Notes under the pieces: generated by a model
Told to the model about the DNA's origin: nothing
Database searches by the model: none
The model's input: the letters and a program-made list of their open reading frames with translations, nothing else
Assembly: GCA_031216915.1 (NCBI GenBank)
Contig: CM062289.1
Span: 21,926,520-21,990,519 of the forward strand
Length of the DNA stretch: 64,000 nt
Reading direction: 5' to 3'
Source: Pictodentalium vernedei
Taxonomy: Eukaryota; Mollusca; Scaphopoda; Dentaliida; Dentaliidae
Shown: piece by piece, positions 1-10,423 of the stretch
Layout of the letters: each line of letters opens with the position of its first letter
Numbering within the stretch: position 1 is the first letter of the stretch
Position numbers and translations under genes: made by a program

Positions 1-440
1 ATTGATGGGGCGAGGGTGGGTTTTCTTCGTAGCGCACTCCCCACACGCAGAGTGGCAAGACAGTCCTCACAGACTCGATTATAAAGCTCTCAATGAGCAG
101 CGACTTCACACACTTGTGATTCTATTGTATATTATTCTGTATTTTATAGGGGTAGAAGGCGAACTTGCCTTCTAAGCGTACTGCCCCGCCCAGAGCAGCA
201 AGTTCCACGAGGGGGGGGGGGGGCAGCAAGTCTCCCCATCCCGAAATTATAGTACTCTGGGAATGGAAAACCCAACTGCATGTGGATAATTTTACGCTGT
301 TTGCAGCTCCCTCTGGTAGCTAAGGCAAGCTTTGTGCGTATCGTCACCTACCGCCGGTCCAGGTTATTTACACCAAGTACCCGGCTATTCCCAACGTGTC
401 ATGGTAATGTATGAAGCGTTGAGCAGTGAGGCATCCCTCA

Positions 441-1130
441 CTAACTCCGCCATTAATGTTTGTTTGAGTGGCGATGTAAACAAAACTGACTATTGTCTCA
501 ATTGCAGTCGTTTTGCTCGATAGATCCATAGAATTTGTCGAGTCACGCGACTTCAGTTATGACAACAAGCTAAATCCTAGTCTTGTATATATGACGTACG
601 AACAGGATCATAAATCAGTGAATTAGGCATGATGTTAAAATAATAGAGTATGATACTCAATTAATATAGCATGATACCCAAATAATATAGTATGATACTG
701 AATTAATTCAGTATCATACTCAAGTAATTGAGATGTGTGTGTATTGCGTATGTTATTGAAGACGCTGTCGTTTCATCATATTCTTATGTTGCAGCTATGT
801 GCTTAATAACCACTTAATGTCTTGAGGTTCTGTGTCAATATGCATACTGGATTCTTTGTTAGTGGTATACCAGCCATCTCCTTTTGCACCTGCACCATTC
901 AAGTACTGAATTGTTTATTGATGTAGGGTGAGGCTACTTATAGGCATAGCCAGTTTGCCAAACCCTTATCTGTTTACAGAGATAAAGTATTTATTAAAAA
1001 TTTAAAAAAAACCTCTCTAACACCGCTCTTAAGGTTTGTTTGACTGGCGATGTAAACCAAACCGACTTTTTGTTTTAGTTGTGGAAGTTCAATTATGACA
1101 GCTAGCTATATCCTCGTCTTGCGCTTGTTA
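441..1130. repeat. Decayed direct repeat pair (441-600 and ~1016-1130)
   Basis: Two blocks share a diverged text: a stretch containing GGCGATGTAAAC plus a downstream part ending in GCTA and a CTTGT/CTTGC run. They look like two old copies of one dispersed repeat. No coding signal was recognised in 1-1180 apart from short frames that look random. Confidence 0.4.
689..720. repeat. Perfect 32-bp palindrome
   Basis: Positions 689-704 are the exact reverse complement of 705-720, centred on AATT|AATT. Weaker versions of the half-unit AGTATGATACT lie just upstream (about 646-680), so this is a small cluster of related half-sites. Function is unknown. Confidence 0.6.
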
Positions 1131-1184
1131 GCTCATTTAGTTTTTTCCGTTAAAGGTTCGGTGCTCGTTTAGCTCTACCATTAA

Positions 1185-1425
1185 TCCTTTACCCAACGTA
1201 ACGGCCAAAACCGACCAGCGCTATTCTCAAAAATCATCAATTAATTTTTCATAATTTTTTTATTTTTGTTTAAAAAAACATAGGTTATGACCCCTCGTTG
1301 GAACGAGCTCGTTCCAACGAGGGGTCATAACCTCTGTTTTTTTAAACAAAAAAATGAAAAGCATTAGTTATTCAAGAATTTAATTTTGTTGCAAGTGTCG
1401 TCTGCTTTTTATGTTAGGTAAAGGG
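1185..1425. mobile_element. piggyBac-like foldback MITE, copy 1
   Basis: A 241-bp non-coding element flanked by TTAA on both sides (1181-1184 and 1426-1429). It begins CCTTTACCCAAC and ends GTTAGGTAAAGGG. CCC-type ends with a TTAA duplication are the hallmark of piggyBac-family DNA transposons. The centre is a long palindrome (about 1255-1360) with apex GGAACGAGCTCGTTCC. There is no transposase, so it would be a non-autonomous derivative. Confidence 0.75.
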
Positions 1426-1429
1426 TTAA

Positions 1430-3190
1430 TTCACTATCTTGGAGTCTATTGAGGGTTTTGTTTTGAAGGACTTTCGAGCCCGTTTCAGTGGTTTCTAGTT
1501 TTGCAAGCTCAGGAAGTTCCTTTATCGGTATCCACATGGGCTTGCATAGTGCTACGCGCAGGGCATGGTTTTGAACCCTCTTTAGCTTTTGAATATTGGT
1601 TTGCTCTGGTCACTTATTATTATGGCACCATATTCTAGTAATGGACGTATAAATGATTTGTAAAGCTTGAGAACATCTTTGTTTGCTCCCTAATTTTTAC
1701 CTCTGATTATCTTCAGAAAATTGATACGTTTAGTGGTTCTAACCGAAATGGAGTTTACGTGACTGTGTAGACTGAAGTTGCTATACAGAATAAATCCCCA
1801 AATTTTGGCGTCGTTGCTTGTTTCTAATTTGTGATCGTATAGCTCGAGATTAACACTGGGGACGGGTTTTTTCCTTTGCTTCTTAAAAAACGTAACACTG
1901 AGTTTCGGTGGCATTGAGCTTGATACGCCATAGGGCGCCCAAGTTCTCAAGATCGCGAATGGTATCCTGCAGGCTATTTTAAATTATGTTTCGGGACTAA
2001 CTGGCCGTCCATATGCTTTTGTCGTCTGAGAACTGCGATAGTTCAACACAGTTTTTCTCTACTTTATGTATGTCATTTACATATATAATGAAAAGAATCG
2101 GGCTTAGGACCGATCCCTGCCACCTCTTCTTCTGACACCTCGCGATTAACCCTCACCTTGATTTTTCGGTCAGTTAGAAATGATGATATGATCCTCAGAA
2201 TTTTAGTGGGTAATCTCATTTTCGCTAGTTTATATCTCCGGCCCCATTGTGCAGTACCGAATCGAATCGAACGCTCTTTCGACATCCAGGAAAAGCGCTG
2301 TTCTTATTTCGTTTTGACCAAACGCTGTTTTTCATACAATCGACTAGTCTGGAAACATGTTCAATTCCTTCTTTCTGACTCCCATATGCTCTTTGCCATT
2401 TGTTGGAAAAGTTAGCTGATTCGAGATAGCTGCCGAGTCTCAAAGTGAGAATCCGCTCAAATATTTTCCCAATACAGCTGAGCAAGCTGATTGCATGAAC
2501 AGTACTTAGAAGGGTTGGTAAGGTCTTTGTCTGGTTTAGCTATCATGACTCCTGATGTCACTTTCCATCATTTTGGGAAGTACTCAAAGGAGGGGCAGTA
2601 GTTTAGGGGTTGGGCGAGTCTGCAGAAGAAGATGTTGGGATACTCAGTATTTTGTAAGGGACTTCGTCTTCTCATCGTGGCGAAGATGACTTACATTTTC
2701 TAATTATATCTATGACTTCTTCTAGGCTTATTGGTTCAGTTAATTCATGATCTTCCCCATCTTCAGGCCATTGGTCGAAGTTGGGTTCATTGAAAATTGA
2801 GTTGTTATCTTGGACAAATTTATTTACTTTTTCTTTGAAATCGTTGTCAAATTTGTCTCCTTCCTCTGGACGGTGGGCTTTCTTTAGAAATTCGGCAAAA
2901 GCGGTAGCTTTTGCCTTGTCGTCTAGGGCCATAGTTCCCTCGCTAATCTTCGGCGTATTATTGTTGGCAATTCTGCTCTTTTGGCCAGTAAGAGTTTTAA
3001 AAGTATCCCAAAACCTCTTAGGTTGTTTCAGTCCATTTAGATTTTTTGTTACTTTTTCCCATTTCACGCGATTGTCACCAGCTATTGCCTTTTTTACTTC
3101 TCCATGTAGGCGATTATACACGGTTTTAAGTTGTGTTTTTTGATTTGCTCATTCCCTGACTGATAAGCCCGGAAAGCTTTCCTTGTTTTG
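1430..3190 (-). pseudogene. Decayed non-LTR retrotransposon (LINE) reverse transcriptase
   Basis: Minus-strand fragments in different frames line up as one LINE ORF2. 3121-2672 resembles the segment just before RT in Jockey/CR1-type LINEs (RFWDTFKTLTG, KISEGTMALDDKAKATAFAE). 2485-2225 holds an RT block (SCIGKIFERILTLRL, then QRAYGSQKEG). Near 2100 it reads QGSVLSPILFIIYVNDI, followed by FSDD (about 2019-2033) as the catalytic aspartate pair. 1950-1690 gives the post-RT segment. Frameshifts and stops break it, so it is inactive. No endonuclease domain or 3' tail is visible. Both visible ends coincide with TTAA MITE insertions, so the original LINE may have extended further. The clade assignment is tentative. 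Confidence 0.75.
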
Positions 3191-3195
3191 TTTAA

Positions 3196-3440
3196 CCCTT
3201 TACCTGACGTAACGGCCAAAACCGGCCAGCGCTATTCTCAAAAATCGCCAATTAATTTTCATTATTTTTTTTCATTTTTTGTCTCAAAAACATAGATTAT
3301 GACCCCTCGTTGGAACGAGCTCGTCGAGCTCGTTCCAACGAGGGGTCATAACCTATGTTTTTGAGACAAAAAATGAAAAAAGTTAGTTATTCAAGAATTA
3401 TTTTTGCAAGTGTCGTCTGCTTTTCAGGTTAGGTAAAGGG
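3196..3440. mobile_element. piggyBac-like foldback MITE, copy 2
   Basis: A 245-bp element with TTAA at 3192-3195 and 3441-3444, starting CCCTTTACCTGACG and ending AGGTAAAGGG. Same orientation as copy 1 and clearly the same family: subterminal GGCCAAAACCGG and CAAGTGTCGTCTGCTTTT blocks. The central palindrome runs from about 3275 to 3380 with apex GAGCTCGTCGAGCTC. Confidence 0.8.
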
Positions 3441-3444
3441 TTAA

Positions 3445-4660
3445 TTATATGAAGTGTTGTTTGGGTTATTCTGTTTATCCGCGTCTTTACTGTTTGCTTG
3501 GGGCAGATGTCACCCAGTGTACTGCTGATAACCTCGTTAAGGTGAGTGCAGGTTTTTTCTATAGTTCATATGCATTTAAGGGGTCATGTGCAGTTATTTT
3601 TACTTCGATGATGTTAATAAAGGGGTCCCAGTGAATTTTTTTAGAGGTTCATCCTGTTCATGGGAGGATACCTTGTGGGACCTATATTACATTACAAAGT
3701 GGCGTGAACTGGCAGGTGATCCCTACAAACATGTCTTTATTATTTACATGGTAGTTCGTCTATTTCCGGTGAAAATAACTGGCATCTGTCAGTTTGAGTC
3801 ACGAAGATCACACCTTCTTTGTCATCAAATTTTCACAAGATGACCAGGCTGAGAGGCACTGACATCGATTTCACCGCGGGGCTTAAGGAACTAACACTTC
3901 CCACAGAAATTAAAATGCAGAGCGTGATGGTGTGCCATTAGAGCATCATTAATTGTTCTCTTGGCTTTCCAAGCGACCAGGCGTACATGTGAAATCTAAT
4001 TATCACCTCATTACAGATAAGAAAAACCTTGATGGTGCTAAACGCAAGTTCGCCTATCAACTGGATTGTCCATATTGATGGTGGCTGCGTTCAGCCCACC
4101 ATCAAGTACCATCAGGAACCCTCCCCTGGTAGTGATAGTACCTTTCGCGGGACATCGTCCCGCACTGGCCCACACCCGGGGAAGGGAAGAGACGACAAGA
4201 CCGGTAGCGCGAAGAAGAGAAAAATACACTAAGACTAGACGTCGGGACCTCAAGCGAATGGAGACTTGGCTCGCGAGGAGAAGGGCTGAGACCGGGAGAC
4301 AGCATAAATGGAGGGTGACAATTTCTGTCGACTCACCTCCAAAACCTACATCATCGACCCCAAGCTATACTCTAGACCAAAGAGGTCGGGGGGGGGGGGG
4401 TGGGGGGCAGGCTGCATACATGAGGTGGATCTGATTTATCCGGCTAGATCCAGTATAAAGTTCTCATTATCATAAGACTCACACAGTATCCTGAGACTTC
4501 GCCCCCACAAGTCAATACGGTGGCGATTCGTTACAATTAGTATTTGCAACCTTGTAGGGTAGGTGTTACACCCTTCCCTCCAATAATTTTACAAGTCTGG
4601 ACATTTTCGTCTGAATTGGAGTGTTCGGTATCGATTCCGTCTTGCTTGTAATCATGTATT
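3445..4660. other. Intergenic stretch, no gene recognised
   Basis: Short frames occur here (for example 3449-3634 and 4066-4434), but none has a recognisable domain or splice context. A run of G at 4388-4407 is the only striking local feature. Confidence 0.5.
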
Positions 4661-4671
4661 TTTTTTACCAG

Positions 4672-4893
4672 GGATACATCACAGGTACTCGGCACAAGCT
4701 GAGAAATCGAAAGAAAAATGATATTTGATACCATTTTGAATCTATGCTGACGTGCCCCTGTAATGGTATATGAATATTAGCGTTAATATTTATATACCAT
4801 TACAGGGGCACGTCAGCATAGATTCAAAAATGGTATCAAATATCATTTTTCCTTCGATTTCCCAGCTTGTGCCGAGTACCTGTGGGATACATT
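4672..4893. repeat. Foldback (long inverted repeat), ~222 bp
   Basis: The left arm, from ACAGGTACTCGGCAC to TAATGGTATATGA, is almost the exact reverse complement of the right arm, which ends GTGCCGAGTACCTGTG. The spacer is only a few bases (AATATTAGCGTTAATATT). It is non-coding and looks like a young foldback element or palindromic duplication. Confidence 0.75.
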
Positions 4894-4954
4894 TAAAAAT
4901 TGGATTCATGCCACACACCCAATCAGTCATACAAAGAACGGCTGTGGTACCTGA

Positions 4955-5213
4955 TTCGGGCATTATTTTTTATTTTTTTTGTCTCAAAACAACATCTTAT
5001 GACCCATCATTGGAACGATCTCCTTGAGCTCGTTCCAATGAGGGGTCATAAGCTACGGTTTTGAGACAAAAAAAGGAAAAGGTTTAGGTATTCAAGAATT
5101 TTGATTGCAAGTCGTCCCCTGAGTTCCAATGTGTTCTATGTGCCTACTGGCACATAGAACACATTGGAACTCAAGGGACGAAGTGTCATCTGCTTTTCGT
5201 GTTAGGTAAAGGG
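4955..5213. mobile_element. piggyBac-like MITE, copy 3, with nested hairpin
   Basis: The right end is intact (GTTAGGTAAAGGG, then TTAA at 5214-5217) and the central palindrome is present (about 4975-5075, variant core ACCCATCATTGGAACG). The left end is missing or too decayed to place. A second short hairpin (5117-5176, arms GAGTTCCAATGTGTTCTATG and its complement) sits in the right subterminal region and looks like a later insertion. Confidence 0.6.
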
Positions 5214-5619
5214 TTAATCTGAAATACGGTACGTGTAAACTGAATGTGAAACACCATTTTGGGGATCGATGTTGGGTGTGAAAGTTGCATTGGGCCAATG
5301 TTTCGGTAGGGCAAACCTTTTAGGGGGCCAAGCCCCCCCCCCCTCTCCCCAGCTACGCTACTGCCCCATCCCCTATTTTAACTCATTGTATTCCACAAGC
5401 ACCGATACCATGAATACCATGCACTACCGGATAGTATTACTCTGCATGCAAACATAGCAGACTGGAATCCAGGATTCTGGGGTCAAACGTAATACTTGGA
5501 AGGTTGGGGCGGGGACTTCGGGGGACAACCCTTGGTCTTTACTGGTTGACAACCGATGAGTCCTAGTTAGGACTACCCCCCCCCCCCCCTCCCGAGGAAA
5601 GTCGTAGTACAAATCCCTC

Positions 5620-7090
5620 AATGGGGTCTAATTTACTACGACTCTTATCCTCATTTGACTAAAAAAAGGGATTCTCCAGAAGGCACACCAATTTCGGCAC
5701 CCCTTTTTTGAAAAACATATGGCTTCGGCACCCTTTTTTCTGAAATGAGGATAAGAGTCGTATTAAAAATCCCTCACAAAAAGGGGTGCCGAAATTGGGG
5801 TGCCGGGATATTGCCATTGAAAAAGGTTTTTATTATGCAGAAGGGAGATAACTCTGTACGATTAAGTACTGGTTATGGGCAATCAAGCAATCTAATCGGT
5901 TAATTATAATTTATATAAATGATCTAGATAAATGAAACAACAAGAGTACTCGGAATAAGGTAGGAACTACTGGTATTACGTACCACCTTACCAGTAACAG
6001 GATGATACAAAACGGTTAGAATGGGACCTATAGGGGAATATACCAACCATACTCTGCTGCCGTTCTGTATTACCAGGCATTGACCTCACCCCAGAATACC
6101 GCTCAATAATATGAAGCATCTGGTGGATCAGTAGTACCAAGGGCCAGCAAGAGACCTACAAAGATATGTACAGCCTATGCTATACTACCGTTCTAAACTA
6201 CCATGCATTACCCCCACCCCCACAAAATCACTAGGTCTACCATAACGTACTACATATACCAGCCATATAATAAAACAAAGCAATCGGTTGGTTAATAGTA
6301 CCAAGCACTAACAGGGGCCTATAGGTGTATATACCGCCATACTATAGTACCGTTCTAAACTACAGACAGTACCCCTACCCACAATACCCCTATGCCTGGC
6401 ATTGCATACTACCTATACCAGTCATAGGGTAACATAAAGCATCAGGTGGATTAATAGTACTAAGGGCCAGCAAGAGACCTATATGGATATGTACAGCCTA
6501 TATAGTATCCTCAGATAAGTATCCCATAAAAGGTATCCTCGATAGGTATCCTCGAATAATACAATACCAGGCCATGGGTATCCTCAAATACCGAGATGAG
6601 GCTAAGAGTCGTAGTAAATTATGCCTCACTGAGGGATTTTTAATGGTCCTCATAACCTCATACGACAAAAAAGGGATTCCACAGTCACAGGCGTTTTCCA
6701 AAATGGGATACCATCGGATATACCTGTTAAATACTGAAATGAGGCTAAAAGTCGTAGAAAATTATACCTCATTGAGGGATTTTTCAAGGTCCTCATAACC
6801 TCAAAATTCAATGAGGCTATGAGGAATAATAAATGAGGACTCATCGAGGGCTTTTACATAGCCCTCATGGCCTCATACGACAAAAAAGGGATTCCATAGC
6901 CACAGGTGTTTTGCAAAATTATGGGATTCCATGGGATATGGCGTTTGGATATAGTCTTTTGTTATACACAAGGGAGATAACCCTGCATACAGATTATGGG
7001 AAATCAAGCAATCTGATTAGTTAGTTATAATCTAGATAAATGAAACAACAAGAGTACTTGGAATAGGGTCAGAACTAACAAGAATAGTCC
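5620..7090. repeat. Locally duplicated repeat block
   Basis: Several repeats are interleaved. (1) About 5830-5975 recurs at about 6955-7090 (AAGGGAGATAACTCTG, then ATCAAGCAATCT, then AAATGAAACAACAAGAGTAC). (2) A unit around CCGTTCTAAACTACC recurs near 6060, 6188 and 6350. (3) Blocks around AGTCGTAGTAAATTATGCCT recur, direct and inverted, between 5630 and 6880. No coding frame with recognisable content was found. Confidence 0.55.
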
Positions 7091-7374
7091 AGAAATTGCT
7101 AAATATAGTAATAATAAGTAAAGCTGTTCCAGTTGATAGGCTCTTCTACGCTACTGGAGTATACTCTAGAATAAAGGAACATGGCCAGATAAACGATAAC
7201 TATTGCATATATAGATAGAAGCAGAGAATTCTGGAAGAATTCGAAATAATACAAGTTGTCGGGTTGTTTGTGGTAATTATCCAGCGAAGTCGTTCCAGAA
7301 AATACTCCGATTCAAGCGAACATACCCTCCGAATATACCCCTGTCCTATTGTAGGTCTTAGGTAACATAGCAAT

Positions 7375-7580
7375 CACGTGCTACCATAGAAACCAAGATG
7401 GCGGCCTCCAGTATACAAAATGGACGACGGAAACACGTATCACCTTAACAACACGCGCTGTGCATGCGCACTCACACCACGTATCGCTATGGGGATGACG
7501 TCACAACATGGCCGCTCACGCGGGTTACCATGACAACCAAACATGGCGGCACTAGGTCACGTGACTATGACGTCACATGA
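7375..7580. promoter_or_regulatory. CpG-dense promoter-like patch with CRE, YY1, NRF1 and E-box motifs
   Basis: Within about 200 bp there are two perfect CRE palindromes TGACGTCA (7496-7503, 7568-7575), a palindromic E-box GTCACGTGAC (7556-7565), two YY1-type sites (AAGATGGCGGC at 7395-7405, AACATGGCGGC near 7540) and an NRF1-like GCATGCGCA near 7462. CG dinucleotides are dense compared with the surrounding AT-rich DNA. This is typical of TATA-less housekeeping promoters in animals, but no linked gene was identified. It could also be part of a repeat. Confidence 0.4.
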
Positions 7581-7619
7581 GATCACCCATGAGATCATCC
7601 AAATAGGGGGTGAAGGGGA

Positions 7620-7850
7620 ACATACACTACTACTCACCTAATTCTGTACAAAACGGCTGCCAGCGGCCAACTTGAATTTCGGATCGGACCCAGAAACACT
7701 CGTTCTCGTCCCACGGCCATAACAAAGGTACCCAAGAAGTTTCGTAAAGATCGGTTCATAAATACGGCCTCTAGCGCGAGTCGTATTGAATTGTTGACGG
7801 ACAGACGGCCAGATGGACGACTGGCCATGGCATAAGCTCAAATTTGACTT
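7620..7850. repeat. Possible dispersed repeat containing GACGGACAGACGG
   Basis: The segment ending near GACGGACAGACGGCCAGATG resembles dispersed sequences common in marine invertebrate genomes. The call rests on general resemblance only; a second copy was not found in the window. The overlapping short minus-strand frames are unlikely to be genes. Confidence 0.25.
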
Positions 7851-7854
7851 AAGT

Positions 7855-9090
7855 CACAGTTGAGCTAAAAAATGACAGCAATTTTATTTGTTTGATGTGA
7901 AAAAATTATCAATAATCGACATTTTGAAAGATGAATAAACAAAGGGGAGACTGATCCTGGATCCAACTCTCATGTATATTAAAACCCAATGCAAATCGCC
8001 TAAACTTGTAGGGGATAGGGGATAAGATATAGGCCAGGGCCTATATGCCCCATCTAGTCTTAGCTGGGATTTATATTGCTTTTTTCATAAACCTGTGTGA
8101 ATAGCCCACATCTATGAAATAATATGTTTGATTCCAGGATTTTAAAATTATGGCCTATTCAGACTGAGCTTGCAGAAAGTAGGAGTAGGGCACAAATAAA
8201 AACGTTTTCTGAAGGAGCATTGGGGTGGCGCCGGCGACGGGGCTGCATTCCCGGGCCTTTATCTGGGAGCCCCCCACCCCCACCCCACCTGTCAGCGAAA
8301 CTACTTCTTTTCTTATGGGCTCATCGGAGAATACCCTAACCCCTATCTGGGAGGACAAACCCCCATATGTCTGGTAAAGCGCCACCCTTGGGAGGTATGC
8401 GCGGGTCTCATGAGGTAGCTTTGTTTGCTCCAGATGTTCTCAGGTAGGCTAGATCCTATAGGCTATCACCCCCCCCCCCCCCCAAAAAAAAAACAAACAA
8501 ACAAAAACCAACGTAGCCTAGATCATAAGTCTCAAGATGTTAGAAGTTATCATTTACAAAGAATCAGTTCCACGGTTTGCCTTGAAGAATAGAGCTCTGC
8601 AATGCATTAACGCATGCAGGCCAATGTCGAAAGGAAAGTTAGGCTTACATAGCCTGCAGCCTATAGTACTGTATAGATAGGCCTGCATTAAGTCTTGGGC
8701 TTGTTCTTGCTTGTGTATATAAGGGGGGTGGGTAAAGGTGGGGTTGTGGGAGTACTATAGGAGACTCCTGTCTTCCTGGTCGACACCACTTATCGCAGTG
8801 TTGCAAACCGATTTTCTGCACGTACACCCCCCCCCCCCCCCCAAAAAAAAAAACCAAAAAAAAAACACCCAAAAACAATGGACCACACTCGGAAACTTTG
8901 AGTTTTGGAGACCCGCACGTAACCCTCTTCCCAACCCAATGTTCTGTTTTGTGCTTGATGATACAAGGTACAAAATATAGCCATTTTCTTCTGCCTGTGC
9001 GGAATATTTGATTACTCTAACTGGACCATAACATAACAACAAAATCAACGGTCTTAGCGTGCGAAGGCAGTGATGGTGTGAGGTAGGTCC
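7855..9090. other. Intergenic stretch with poly(C)/poly(A) tracts
   Basis: No gene recognised. Long C runs followed by A runs occur at about 8468-8492 and 8827-8870. Low-complexity frames over these tracts are not credible proteins. Confidence 0.5.
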
Positions 9091-9265
9091 CCTTTGACAA
9101 TCGACTTTAACTGTATAAATTTTTCCTGTTTTTCCAGGCTTGGCAAAGGAGCAAAAGATCGAGGTACTCAGTGCCGTTTGTGTTTCCTTCGGTTCTTCTG
9201 TGGGATAGAGGTTAAGCCCAGTGTGTCTTCTCTAGCTAGACGCAGGCCCTGGTCAGGGACTCTGG

Positions 9266-9690
9266 TCAAAATTTAAGCTGAACTTTAGGAGCAAGAGTTG
9301 CAGGTGCATCGTCAGAATCAACTTCCTGCTCCACAGACAAATTATCTCCCTCCTCCGCCTCCTCTTCAGATAAAGAGTCAGCTGGGTTGGAGATTGATTT
9401 GTCTCCTGGCCACCCAGTGTCCTCCAGTCCCCCTCCTCCTGCTATGGGGTCCGGTCTAGACACGGGTACGTCGGTCGGAGCCCTATCAAACTTGCGACAC
9501 TCTCATTCGCTTGCCTCCTCTTCCTTCTTTTTCTTCTCCAAGATGTCCGTCATTCGGACTCAGCAGTGTCTCTTGGATCTCAGAACAGTAGGTAGTTCCA
9601 TCTGAGCGGTAATTGTTCACAACTCTGTTTCAGAAGGTTGCTTCAGCAACAAGGACCCTCTGAAATTTTGTGCTGGATCCGTCACTCATT
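9266..9690 (-). pseudogene. Decayed acidic reading frame, unassigned
   Basis: Reading the minus strand from about 9640 to 9266 gives one long frame interrupted by only three stops, all TGA. It contains a lysine/glutamate run (MTDILEKKKKEEEASE) and an acidic tail (DSLSEEEAEEGD, then EVDSDDAPATLAPKVQL) ending in TGA at 9266-9268. Acidic, low-complexity composition of this sort occurs in many nuclear proteins, so no function is claimed. It lies head-to-head with CDK2 and could be a pseudogene or a decayed exon of a divergent neighbour. No convincing splice sites were found. Confidence 0.3.
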
Positions 9691-9784
9691 TGTGAAGAAA
9701 ATTTCTTCAACAATATCAAGGCGGGTCAATCAATAATATCAACAGAGAAAATCACGCCCAGTGATTATTTTCAACCTTTATTAT

Positions 9785-9830
9785 CCAATCAGAATTCGCG
9801 GATGCACCGAGGTGACGAAAGCGCGGGAAA
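9785..9830 (+). promoter_or_regulatory. Candidate CDK2 proximal promoter: CCAAT, TGACG and E2F-like site
   Basis: About 125-170 bp before the CDK2 start codon are CCAAT (9785-9789), TGACG (9813-9817) and GCGCGGGAAA (9821-9830). The last reads TTTCCCGCGC on the other strand, matching the E2F/DP consensus TTTSSCGC. CCAAT plus E2F sites are characteristic of cell-cycle gene promoters. No TATA box was seen. A possible 3' splice site (TTTACAG, ending near 9921) would allow a spliced 5' UTR. The assignment is inference from position and motifs. Confidence 0.5.
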
Positions 9831-9953
9831 TATTAGAGTCCAAGCGCAGATATGTAAACAATGAAGGATGGAACTTGGATTTTGCAAATAAGTTGTTTAC
9901 AAATTATTGAGTTTATTTACAGATGTTGAGAAATTGAAGCTGAAGAATATGCA

Positions 9954-10069
9954 ATGGAGAATTTCCAGAAAATAGAAAAGATTGGCGAAGGGACATACGG
10001 GGTCGTTTACAAAGCGCGTGATAAACAAAGTGGTCGTCTGGTCGCTTTGAAAAAAATTAGGCTTGACAC
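9954..10069 (+). CDS. CDK2: CDK2-type cyclin-dependent kinase, exon 1 (residues 1-39, start codon)
   Basis: ATG at 9954 opens [20 protein letters not shown], almost identical to the start of animal CDK2. It holds the ATP-binding glycine loop (GEGTYG, residues 11-16), the inhibitory phosphorylation sites T14 and Y15, and the catalytic lysine K33 in VALKKIRLD. The exon ends two bases into the T39 codon, followed by donor GTGAG at 10070. CDK2 is the cyclin E/A-dependent Ser/Thr kinase of the G1/S transition and S phase, acting mainly in the nucleus. MENFQK at the start and LDT at the exon end favour CDK2 over CDK1 (MEDYTK in the family). Intron 1 (10070-36725, 26.7 kb) is filled with mobile elements. 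Confidence 0.95.
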
Positions 10070-10423
10070 GTGAGAAAATTGTTTATACAGTTCCCAAACT
10101 TTCAGGCAGCACGTATTTAGAGCTGCAATGGAATAATATTACATATAATCGATTTCTATATAAATTCCATATAGCCGATAAATATAAAATCAGGCTTAAC
10201 GTTGACAATTTGTTAATTCTGACTTCATTTGGACAGAATTGATTTGTTAATGTTGAAGTTGACCACCAATTACCCAAAACTGGGCTACCGCCTTTGCAGG
10301 ATGCCCACTAAACCACGCAAAAAACACCGAAATAGAAATACAGTAGCACCCAAATACTTGGGATTGCACGATTATGAAAATTTATGATCGACTTTAAAGA
10401 AAAATGATCGACTAAAGTCTACT
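10070..10423 (+). other. Start of CDK2 intron 1, no feature recognised
   Basis: Donor GTGAG at 10070 opens the intron. The following AT-rich sequence contains a few ATGATCGACTTTAA-like repeats near 10380-10425 and no coding signal. Confidence 0.5.

Noticed and set aside
4066-4434. 122-aa frame and its antisense frames
   Set aside because: Low-complexity, ends in a poly(G)-encoded glycine run, no domain and no splice context.
9954-10069. CDK1 rather than CDK2
   Set aside because: [25 protein letters not shown] and RTYTHE fit CDK2/3, whereas the CDK1 pattern (MEDYTK, SRLYLIFEF, RVYTHE) does not.
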